A DNA stretch of 46,407 nt, taken from NCBI GenBank assembly GCA_040905505.1, contig JBBDRL010000041.1:1-46407 (forward strand). Direction: 5' to 3'. Numbering within the stretch: the first letter of the stretch is position 1; each line of letters opens with the position of its first letter. Positions 1 to 7,270 of the stretch are shown here, in pieces. The position numbers and the translations under genes are program-made. The notes under the pieces are model-generated. The model was not told the DNA's origin and searched no databases. It saw nothing but the letters and a program-made list of their open reading frames with translations. The DNA is from WHSP01 sp040905505 (lineage in GTDB: Bacteria > Gemmatimonadota > Gemmatimonadetes > Longimicrobiales > Longimicrobiaceae).

Positions 1-90
1 GACCCTCGCCTTGCTGACCCTCGCCTTGCTGACCCTCGCCTTGCTGACCCTCGCCTTGCTGACCCTCGCCTTGCTGACCCTCGCCCTGCT
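1..90 (-). repeat. 15-bp tandem repeat encoding QQGEG units
   Basis: The unit GACCCTCGCCTTGCT occurs at 1, 16, 31, 46 and 61, with a single-base variant at 76 (CTGCT for TTGCT). The array continues past the left edge. Read on the minus strand in the frame of the overlapping gene, each unit codes for Q-Q-G-E-G, so copy changes keep the frame. Confidence 0.95.
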
Positions 91-3037
91 GACCCTGACG
101 CAGCCGCTCCTGCATGGATTGGAGGTCGCGCACGAGGTCGCGGGCTCGGTCGAGGTTTTCGTCACCCTGACTCTCCTGGGTGGTCGAAACGGCTCGGCTG
201 GCCTCACCCGCGCGTTCGCGTAATTCGTCGAGTCCTTCCTGGATCTGCTCTTCGATCCTGCGGCGGAACTCGCTGGGCATATTCGGCCGAACGTTTGCCC
301 GTGAGGCGCGAATCCGCTGCTCGAGGTCGTTGTCGCGAATCGCGTCGGCAGCGGCCCTGAGCCGCCGCGAGGCGTCCGGCTGTTCCTGCCGCGCCTCGTT
401 TGCGAGGCGGTCGAGCTGCTCCTGCATCTCCCCGACTTCGCTGGCCTGGGCGTCCTTTCGGTCGATCAGTTCGCGTTCCATGGGCGAGCGCTCGCGACTA
501 TCGGACGGGAGATCGTCGATCTCCCGGGAAATCTGCCGCTGCTCCTCGGCGAGCTGTTGAGCGCGGCGGGCGATATCCTCCGCTTCGCTCTGAAGGCCCT
601 GTGCCTGTTCACGCTGAAGACGGCGGGTCGCCTCCCGCAGGCGGTCCATCGCCTCCTGTGTCTGGCCGGTATTGCCGCTCCGGCTGTTCGCGGCGGCGCG
701 CTGCATCGCGTCGGCCGCCTCGCGAAGATCTCGCGCCGCATCCATCAGTTCGGGTCGCGACTGCTCCCGCGAGAGGCGCTCCAGCCGCCGAGCTTCTTCG
801 AGCGCTTCCTCCGCCATCTGGCGCTGCGCTTCCCCGGAGCCACTGCCCTGGACCTGATTGGACATCGTCTGTCGCAGCCGCTCGTTTTCGCGCTCGAGCC
901 GCCTGGCCAGCTCCCGCACCCTGTCGATCGAGCCGTCCAACTCGCTCGCGGCCTGCTCTTGCCTCCCGCGCTGGACGGTCTCGTACTGGTTCCGCATCTG
1001 GTCCAGTTCGAGCCCGAAAATGTCGGCGAGGTCCTCCGCAGAGGGCCCCATGCTCGAGCCGCCGCCGCCCCCACCGCCGCCCTGCTGCTGAAGGCTCACC
1101 TGGACCTCGCGGAATGCCGCCTCGGCGCGCTGGAGATGCACGAGCGCCCGCTGCTCCGGTGGGAGTGCCTCATCGGGCGCCATCTGCGTCAGAAGCGTGA
1201 CCGCTTCCTCCATCTCCTCGGCCGCCTGCGGCAGGGCTTCCGCAATGATGTCGAAGGAGCTGTCCCGGACGGCTCCGCGGTTGCTGAGCCGCTCAGCCAA
1301 CGTGAGCGCCTGCCGGCGCAGCGCGGCCTGGGCCGAGGAGAGTGCCTCCAGATTCTGCCGGAGCTCGACATCACTGTAATCGTCGCGATCGCGCACCACG
1401 TTGAACGTCGCCGAGATCAGCTCCCGCTGCCGTCGGGTCAACTCCTCGCCCGACGCGTCCTGATCCTGCCCACCTCCACCCATGCCGCCACCACCGCCGG
1501 GCGGCCCTTCGCTCTGGCGGTACTCGACGCCGAAGGGTCGGATCTCCACGAAGTACATGTCGCTCGAGATCGTCCGCCTCGGCTCGGGACCAACATCGAC
1601 GGCTCGGGCGTGATAGGCGATGAAGTCGCCGGCCTGAAGGTCCAGATCCTCCAGGTAGAAAGTGTGCCCGGCCGACACCTCCGTCATGGGGCGCGCGGTA
1701 TAGAGCGGCACCGCCTGCTCCTCCCCGCCGTTGACGCTGTAGACCAGTTCGAGCGAGCGGACCCCGAAATCGTCGGTTGCGCGGGCCTGCAGGAAGACCT
1801 CGTCCACAAGCGTGACCTTGATGTCCCGACCCGGATCATCGAAGACCACCGCCGGCTCGGCGTCGGGCATCACCTCGATGAGGTATTCCGGGGAAGCCGT
1901 CACTGCTTCGGTTTCAGACGACTGCAGATCGATGTGATAGAGACCGCCCTCCCGGACGGCGAATTCACCGCCGAGGGAACCATCCTCGGCGAGGATGAGG
2001 TCGATCGACGCTCCGCTGCTCAGCTTGATCTGCCCGCTCGGCACCGGCATCGTGGGGGTGGCGGTGACCCGGACCGTGGTGCCCTCGGGGGCGAAGATGT
2101 CCCCGCCGTCCTCAACCGTCTGCGGCTCCAGCCCCGTGTACTCCGGAAAGGTCAACTCGAGCTGCATGTGGTCGACGTAAGGGAGATCGAGCACGTCGAC
2201 CCGGTGAGCTTGCGAACGAATCCCTCCGGATTCCACATAGTAGAGGGTCGGCTCACGCAGGTTGAACAGGCGGATCTCGAAACCCCCATCGTCCAGGGGG
2301 ACCATCGGAACCCGCTCGAAAGCTTCCGCGCTTTCGGTTCGCGCGAAGATATCCGCAGCGTTTCCGGCGAACCCGAAGAGTTCGGCGCTCACCGGAAGAT
2401 CGGCGCCTCGGGCGATCGCGGTGTCTCCAGGCTGGACAGCCACGCTCATCACGCCGGCGGCTTCGGCCGTCGGCAGCGGGAGGAAGAGCGCGCGAGTTCC
2501 CAGGCGCAGAGAGTCGGGTGACATCAGGAAGAGCACGATAGCGGCTGCGATCGCAGAAGCCAGGAGGGCTCCAGACCGCGAGATCGAGCGCGATTCCAGC
2601 CCCCGGCCTGCCTCGATGCTGCGGCACCGGGCTACGGCCGTTTCGACCGTGCGTCGTGCCAGCGCCGGCGAGATCTCGCCCTCCCCCGATCCTGCGGCCA
2701 GGGCGCTGATGAGCGACATGCGGAGCGACGGCTCCCGCTCCTCGAGATACAACGCCACCTGCTCGTCCGTCACACGCTTCCACAGCGGCGCGAGGACGAG
2801 CGCGGCGAGGAGACCCACGAACAGGACTCCGAGCAGGACGCGCGCGGCCATCACCGCAGCAGGCGCGAAATTGAACCCGCCCACGGCGATCGCCGAGCCG
2901 AGTACGGCCAGGAGTAGAACGATGGCGAGCCCGGCGAGGCCGCGGAGCGCCACCTTCAGGCGCCATCGACGGCGCACTTCGCCGATGACATGGACCAGCT
3001 CGCGGTATTCCTTCGAGTCTGACGTCTGTCGGTCCAT
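1..3037 (-). CDS. DUF4175-family membrane protein with Gln-rich coiled-coil tail (partial, 3' end off window)
   Basis: The open frame runs from ATG at 3037 leftwards off the edge (1012 codons visible, no stop). An AAGGGGGG ribosome site precedes the ATG. The N-terminus has two membrane segments (about residues 28-50 and 58-80) and another near 145-165. Residues about 170-480 form Ig/beta-rich periplasmic repeats. The rest is a Gly-rich linker followed by a long Gln/Glu/Arg-rich, probably coiled-coil region ending in QQGEG repeats. This layout matches the DUF4175/TIGR02302 family: N-terminal membrane helices, then a long low-complexity Gln/Gly-rich outer part. It is the last visible gene of the MoxR/vWA operon, 42 bp behind the BatA-like gene. 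The molecular function is unknown; a scaffold or envelope partner of the vWA proteins is an inference. Confidence 0.85.
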   Translation of the reverse strand, partial: MDRQTSDSKEYRELVHVIGEVRRRWRLKVALRGLAGLAIVLLLAVLGSAIAVGGFNFAPAAVMAARVLLGVLFVGLLAALVLAPLWKRVTDEQVALYLEEREPSLRMSLISALAAGSGEGEISPALARRTVETAVARCRSIEAGRGLESRSISRSGALLASAIAAAIVLFLMSPDSLRLGTRALFLPLPTAEAAGVMSVAVQPGDTAIARGADLPVSAELFGFAGNAADIFARTESAEAFERVPMVPLDDGGFEIRLFNLREPTLYYVESGGIRSQAHRVDVLDLPYVDHMQLELTFPEYTGLEPQTVEDGGDIFAPEGTTVRVTATPTMPVPSGQIKLSSGASIDLILAEDGSLGGEFAVREGGLYHIDLQSSETEAVTASPEYLIEVMPDAEPAVVFDDPGRDIKVTLVDEVFLQARATDDFGVRSLELVYSVNGGEEQAVPLYTARPMTEVSAGHTFYLEDLDLQAGDFIAYHARAVDVGPEPRRTISSDMYFVEIRPFGVEYRQSEGPPGGGGGMGGGGQDQDASGEELTRRQRELISATFNVVRDRDDYSDVELRQNLEALSSAQAALRRQALTLAERLSNRGAVRDSSFDIIAEALPQAAEEMEEAVTLLTQMAPDEALPPEQRALVHLQRAEAAFREVQVSLQQQGGGGGGGGSSMGPSAEDLADIFGLELDQMRNQYETVQRGRQEQAASELDGSIDRVRELARRLERENERLRQTMSNQVQGSGSGEAQRQMAEEALEEARRLERLSREQSRPELMDAARDLREAADAMQRAAANSRSGNTGQTQEAMDRLREATRRLQREQAQGLQSEAEDIARRAQQLAEEQRQISREIDDLPSDSRERSPMERELIDRKDAQASEVGEMQEQLDRLANEARQEQPDASRRLRAAADAIRDNDLEQRIRASRANVRPNMPSEFRRRIEEQIQEGLDELRERAGEASRAVSTTQESQGDENLDRARDLVRDLQSMQERLRQGQQGEGQQGEGQQGEGQQGEGQQGEGQQGEG

Positions 3038-3079
3038 CACGCCCCCCTTAGGCGATCGTTCAAGTCGGCAGCCGTTGCC

Positions 3080-5146
3080 CTAACGTGCCGGGCTCGGGTC
3101 CGCTCTGGTCTTCCCTGACGTTCTGTTCGAAAACAGCGTTTCCGCGATCAGCAGTATGAATCCGGCGATGACGAGGTACCACCAGCCGCTTTGCTGCCTC
3201 TCCCGGTCGGCCAGGGTCAGCGTGGCGCCACTCGTCCCCGCGGTCGCTTCGGTGGCCGCCAGCAGGCCCGTTCGCATCTCCTCAGGGTCGAAGGCACTCA
3301 GGTCGGCCTCCCCAGGGTCCACGTTGACGGCGAAGCTCAGGGCCCGGTCGGGCGCGTCCGCGTCTCGCAACTCGTAGAACCCGACCTCCTCGAGCGCCAG
3401 CGGTACGGCCGGCTCCAGAGGAATCTGATCTCCGCCCGGCGTGAGCGCCATGCTGAACTCCTCACCGGCGGTGACGATCTGCTGTACGTCGATCGCCTCG
3501 CCGATCGTCATCCAGCTCCGCGGCGGGGTGTACCCCGCTGCATACTTCACAAGCTGATGCAGGAACGGAAGGAACACGGGCTGTAGCGTCAGATCGTTCC
3601 AGCGCCCGTCCAGCGTGGATGCCCATACGAGAACCCGACCCTCTCCGACGGGACGTTCCGCAAGCGCCGGTCCGCCATCACCGAAGCGCGCCAGCACTCG
3701 CGGAAAGCCCCCATCGGGCAGCGGTCGATAGCGGTAGACGCGTGCCGCACCGAAGTCTCCGGTGCGCGGTCCCGCAAACGATTCGAACACCGGATGGCCC
3801 GTATCCACGTATCCGATGGCCATGCCGCCGCTGCCGGAACGATCCACCGCACCGGGAACCGAGGGGAGAACGCCGGGCCAGCTCCCGGGCGCATTGTCGC
3901 CGAGCACGAGGACGAGGCCCCCGCCCGATTCCACGTGCTCGCGGACTCGATCGCCCACTGCCCCGGAAGGGAGCTGCGCCTGGTTCAGGATCACGACCGA
4001 GTTTTCGGCCAGGTCCGCCGCCTGGAGGTCGCTTACATTGCGAATCTGCGTCCGGAAGCCCGGATCGTTTCCGATCGCCAGGGCACGCTCGAGGAAATAG
4101 CTGGTCGCCGCATCCGCACCGGGGCCGTCCACGATGAGTGCGCCGACGCGCTGGTCGGAGCCGAGAACGAAGTGAAACTCGTTGTCGAGCCCCAGGGCGT
4201 CATCCGGAATCCGCAGCGTGGCCCGAGTGCTTCCCGAAGCGGAAAGCGTCAGCGGATTGAACCGGACCGACGCGCTCCCCCCGTCGAGCTGCGCGGGGCG
4301 TGTCTCGATGGTCCGACCATCGACGACGAGGCTCACGAGTACCTCCTCCGGCACCGGCCCGGCGGCGGTCAGCCGGCCGACGATGTCGACCCGCTCGCGG
4401 TCTTCGACCATTTCTCGCGCGAATTCGACACCGGCGACGGTGACGTTGGCTGCTGTGCTCGTGTCTGACACCGCGATCGGCGTGACGGTCGTGCCCATCG
4501 GCAGTCGCAGCGTAGCGATCTCGCCGGCGTCAGCGTCCCACCCTGTACGCTGAAAATCCGAGATGACGACGAGCTCGTGGCGCGGCAGTGGTGAAGCGGC
4601 CAGGATCCGGCCCGCATAGCGCAGCGCGGGCGTGTAGCGGGTCGTCCGCGCACCGGGCTCGGCATCCCGCACCGCAGCCCGAAGGACGTTGCGGTCCGTG
4701 GTCGATTCGGTGGCCGACTCGGCGTTCGCGTCGAACAGGATCACCGTCCCCCGGTCCCCGCCGGAGAGCCCGTCGATCGCTGCCGTGGCCGCGGCGACTG
4801 CGCTTTCCCAGCGATCGCCCACGCCCATGCTGTATGAGCGATCGACCAGTACCACGAGCTCACGGTCACCGGTACCCGGCACCGGAGACGTACCGCTGCT
4901 GGTCTCGACGAAGGGACGGGAAAAGGCCAGCACGATGAGGATGATCGCGGCACACCGCAGGAGCAATAGCGGCCAACGGTGAATCCGGCGGCGGCTCTCC
5001 GTCTGATGCGGGATCTTCCGCAGGAACATCAGCGACGGAAACGGCACCTGGTTCTGAGTCTGCCGACGCGACAGATGGATCAGAATAGGCACGCCGATCG
5101 CCAGCAGGCCGGCCAGGAACGCGGGGACGAGAAAGCTAAGTGACAT
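3080..5146 (-). CDS. BatA-like membrane protein with vWA domain
   Basis: This 688-residue protein starts with a double membrane segment (residues 3-24 and about 58-77) of the aerotolerance-regulator N-terminal type, with the typical HLxRRQxxxxxxFPSLMFL stretch between. A von Willebrand A domain follows with an intact metal site, D102-R-S104-Y-S106. The middle (about 330-550) resembles the glutamine-amidotransferase-like fold often found in these proteins, and a third membrane helix lies near the C-terminus (about 655-672). It probably sits in the inner membrane with its bulk in the periplasm. The ATG at 5146 gives the full first helix and lies 20 bp after the DUF58 stop. Neighbouring moxR and DUF58 genes are the classic partners of Bat proteins, thought to form a chaperone-like complex. 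The exact substrate is unknown. Confidence 0.88.
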   Translation of the reverse strand: MSLSFLVPAFLAGLLAIGVPILIHLSRRQTQNQVPFPSLMFLRKIPHQTESRRRIHRWPLLLLRCAAIILIVLAFSRPFVETSSGTSPVPGTGDRELVVLVDRSYSMGVGDRWESAVAAATAAIDGLSGGDRGTVILFDANAESATESTTDRNVLRAAVRDAEPGARTTRYTPALRYAGRILAASPLPRHELVVISDFQRTGWDADAGEIATLRLPMGTTVTPIAVSDTSTAANVTVAGVEFAREMVEDRERVDIVGRLTAAGPVPEEVLVSLVVDGRTIETRPAQLDGGSASVRFNPLTLSASGSTRATLRIPDDALGLDNEFHFVLGSDQRVGALIVDGPGADAATSYFLERALAIGNDPGFRTQIRNVSDLQAADLAENSVVILNQAQLPSGAVGDRVREHVESGGGLVLVLGDNAPGSWPGVLPSVPGAVDRSGSGGMAIGYVDTGHPVFESFAGPRTGDFGAARVYRYRPLPDGGFPRVLARFGDGGPALAERPVGEGRVLVWASTLDGRWNDLTLQPVFLPFLHQLVKYAAGYTPPRSWMTIGEAIDVQQIVTAGEEFSMALTPGGDQIPLEPAVPLALEEVGFYELRDADAPDRALSFAVNVDPGEADLSAFDPEEMRTGLLAATEATAGTSGATLTLADRERQQSGWWYLVIAGFILLIAETLFSNRTSGKTRADPSPAR

Positions 5147-5166
5147 ACGTGTCCGTCATCCTTCTA

Positions 5167-6075
5167 TCATCTGACGCGATTCAACCGCTGCCGAACGGAC
5201 AGATAGTCGAAGAGCGCAAAGTCGAGCGGCTCCGATGTATCGTGGCGTGAATAATCGATCTCATTCTCCCGGAAGACCCGCGTCAGCTCGTCCAGATGGT
5301 CGCGCATCGCGGTCCGGTACCGATCGCCCAGGTCCCGCGGATTGACCGGGAGCTGCACGCCCGTCTCGAGATCCTCGAACTCCCCCGCATCGACGAAAGG
5401 GAATTCGATCTCGTTGCGATCCAGGACATGGAAGACCACCAGATCGTGACCCCGCGCCCGCAGCGGCTTGATGGCGTCCATCACGGCCTGGGGAGATTCG
5501 TAGAAATCCGAGATCACGGCCACCATCCCCCTGCGACGCAACCGATCCGCGGCGCGGAGAAGCGGGTCCTTCAGGCTCCCCTCGCGCCCCTTCCCGGGCC
5601 GGATGCGGTTCAGCGTATGGAGGATGATCTCCAGGTGCTTCGCCGATGCCGGGACGTAGTCGACCACGCTGTTGTCGAACGTCATCAGCCCGACCCGATC
5701 ACGCTGCTCGCGTACGAGATACGTCAGGCATGCGGCCAGGTAGCGCCCGTAGTCCAGTTTGCTCAAGCCCTGGCCGGAGTACGACATGGAACTCGAGATA
5801 TCCAGCAGGACCACGAAATTGGCGTTCGTATCGGCCTCGAACTCCTTTACGAAGTAGCGATCCGTACGGGCATAGAGGCGCCAGTCGATGCGCCGGATAT
5901 CGTCGCCCGGCATGTACGCGCGGTGCTCCGCGAAGTCGAGCGACAGCCCCAGGAACGGCGACCGATGCAGACCGTTGATGAAGCCGCCCACGACCGATCG
6001 TGAGAGCAGCTCCAGGTTGTCGATCCGCGCGAGAACGTGCGGGTCGAGGAAGCGGTCGAGGGCCTGAGAGGACAT
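5167..6075 (-). CDS. DUF58 domain protein (vWA-like MoxR partner)
   Basis: A 302-residue soluble protein. The DUF58 signature is clear at residues 48-80 (FAEHRAYMPGDDIRRIDW, then AR and VKEFEAD), followed directly by a vWA metal site D92-I-S94-S-S96. DUF58 proteins are nearly always encoded next to MoxR ATPases and are thought to be their adaptors or substrates. Here moxR lies just upstream and the BatA-like gene just downstream on the same strand. The ATG at 6075 has no Shine-Dalgarno sequence; the bases before it are a heptamer repeat array, so translation may depend on coupling or an unstructured leader. No odd residues were seen in the core motifs. Confidence 0.93.
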   Translation of the reverse strand: MSSQALDRFLDPHVLARIDNLELLSRSVVGGFINGLHRSPFLGLSLDFAEHRAYMPGDDIRRIDWRLYARTDRYFVKEFEADTNANFVVLLDISSSMSYSGQGLSKLDYGRYLAACLTYLVREQRDRVGLMTFDNSVVDYVPASAKHLEIILHTLNRIRPGKGREGSLKDPLLRAADRLRRRGMVAVISDFYESPQAVMDAIKPLRARGHDLVVFHVLDRNEIEFPFVDAGEFEDLETGVQLPVNPRDLGDRYRTAMRDHLDELTRVFRENEIDYSRHDTSEPLDFALFDYLSVRQRLNRVR

Positions 6076-6080
6076 AAGAA

Positions 6081-6115
6081 GCTATCGGCTATCAGTGATC
6101 AGCTATCAGCGACAG
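6081..6115. repeat. Heptamer tandem array (GCTATCA-type)
   Basis: Five consecutive 7-bp units on the plus strand: GCTATCG, GCTATCA, GTGATCA, GCTATCA, GCGACAG. The last is degenerate. The array lies inside the presumed operon, starting six bases upstream of the DUF58 start codon, and takes the place where a ribosome site would be expected. Confidence 0.8.
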
Positions 6116-6176
6116 TTGCTTTCGACCGGCCGCGATGCTCGGAGTCAGCCAGTCTCGTGAGCTGTCGACTTCCGTG

Positions 6177-7217
6177 CTATCCCAACCCCGACTTCGGCGG
6201 CTTCACTTCGGCCAGCAACTGATCGACGATCTGGTCGGTCGTAACGCGCTCGGATTCGGCGTGGAAGTTCGTGAGTATCCTGTGTCTCAGTACCGGATGT
6301 GCCAGCGCACGTATGTCCTCGTACTCGACGTGGGCCCGGCCGTCCATCAGCGCCCGAGCCTTGCCCCCGAGTGTCAGGTACTGTGCTGCCCGGACGCTCG
6401 CCCCGTAGCTCACCCACTCCTTGATGAACGCCGGTGACTTGCCGTCCGCGGCCGGCCGTGTCGCCCGGACGAGAGACAGCGCGTAACGGAGAACGGGCTC
6501 CGAGACGGGGACCTTCCGGACGAGATTCTGAAAGGCGAGGATCTCCTCACCGGAAACCGCGGGCTCGAGTACCGGCTTGCGGACGGTGGTCGTCGACCGC
6601 ACCACCTCGAGCTCCTCGGCCTCCGGCAGGTGCTCGATCACGATTTCGAACATGAATCGGTCGAGCTGTGCCTCCGGCAGCGGATAGGTACCTTCGAGCT
6701 CGATCGGGTTCTGCGTCGCGAAGACGAAGAAGGGTTCTTCCAGCGTATACGTGCGCCCCTGGATCGTGACCCGGTGCTCCTGCATCGCTTCCAGAAGTGC
6801 CGCCTGTGTCTTCGGTGGCGTCCGGTTGATCTCGTCGGCCAGGACGATGTTGCTGAAGACGGGACCGGGCGCGAAGACCATCTCGCGCCGCCCCGTGGTC
6901 GCGTCCTCCTGGATGATGTCGGTCCCGGTGATGTCCGACGGCATCAGGTCGGGTGTGAACTGAATCCGGGAGAACTTCAGGCTCAGCACCTGCGCGAGTG
7001 AGTGGACCAGCAGCGTCTTCGCGAGCCCGGGCACCCCGAGGATCAGCGAGTTCCCGCCCACGAAGAGGGAGAGGAGAAGCTGGTCCACCACAGCGTCCTG
7101 CCCTACGATCGCCTTGCGCAGTTCGGCGAGGATTCGCTCACGCCCCTGCTTCAGCCTGTCCGCCAACTCGAGGTCGTCGTCGCCTTCGAGCACGGTGGTG
7201 TTGATCATCGCCGACAA
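6177..7217 (-). CDS. MoxR-family AAA+ ATPase
   Basis: A 346-residue MoxR ATPase. Walker A is GVPGLAKT (61-68), Walker B is VLADEIN (about 125-131), followed by the MoxR-typical RTPPKTQAALLEAMQE helix; sensor 1 is ATQNP with the ELEGTYPLPEAQLDRF stretch, as in the family. The C-terminal lid is complete, ending near the family's usual length of about 320-350 residues. The start is probably TTG at 7217, since GGGGAG lies six bases upstream; an ATG three codons inside (7208) is the alternative but has poorer spacing. The enzyme should hydrolyse ATP in the cytoplasm and act on or with the vWA proteins encoded downstream. Confidence 0.95.
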   Translation of the reverse strand: MSAMINTTVLEGDDDLELADRLKQGRERILAELRKAIVGQDAVVDQLLLSLFVGGNSLILGVPGLAKTLLVHSLAQVLSLKFSRIQFTPDLMPSDITGTDIIQEDATTGRREMVFAPGPVFSNIVLADEINRTPPKTQAALLEAMQEHRVTIQGRTYTLEEPFFVFATQNPIELEGTYPLPEAQLDRFMFEIVIEHLPEAEELEVVRSTTTVRKPVLEPAVSGEEILAFQNLVRKVPVSEPVLRYALSLVRATRPAADGKSPAFIKEWVSYGASVRAAQYLTLGGKARALMDGRAHVEYEDIRALAHPVLRHRILTNFHAESERVTTDQIVDQLLAEVKPPKSGLG

Positions 7218-7270
7218 TCTGCGCTCCCCGTCTGGTGGTAGGAGGATGGGTGACTGTTGTTAGGCCGCCG

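Noticed and set aside
1..90. CRISPR-like array
   Set aside because: Units are 15 bp with no spacers and lie in frame inside a coding region; it is a simple tandem repeat.
557..2521. Long plus-strand open frame over the DUF4175 gene
   Set aside because: It is the antisense shadow of the minus-strand gene starting at 3037. The minus frame has membrane helices, a coiled coil, QQGEG repeats and a good ribosome site; this frame has none and no family pattern.
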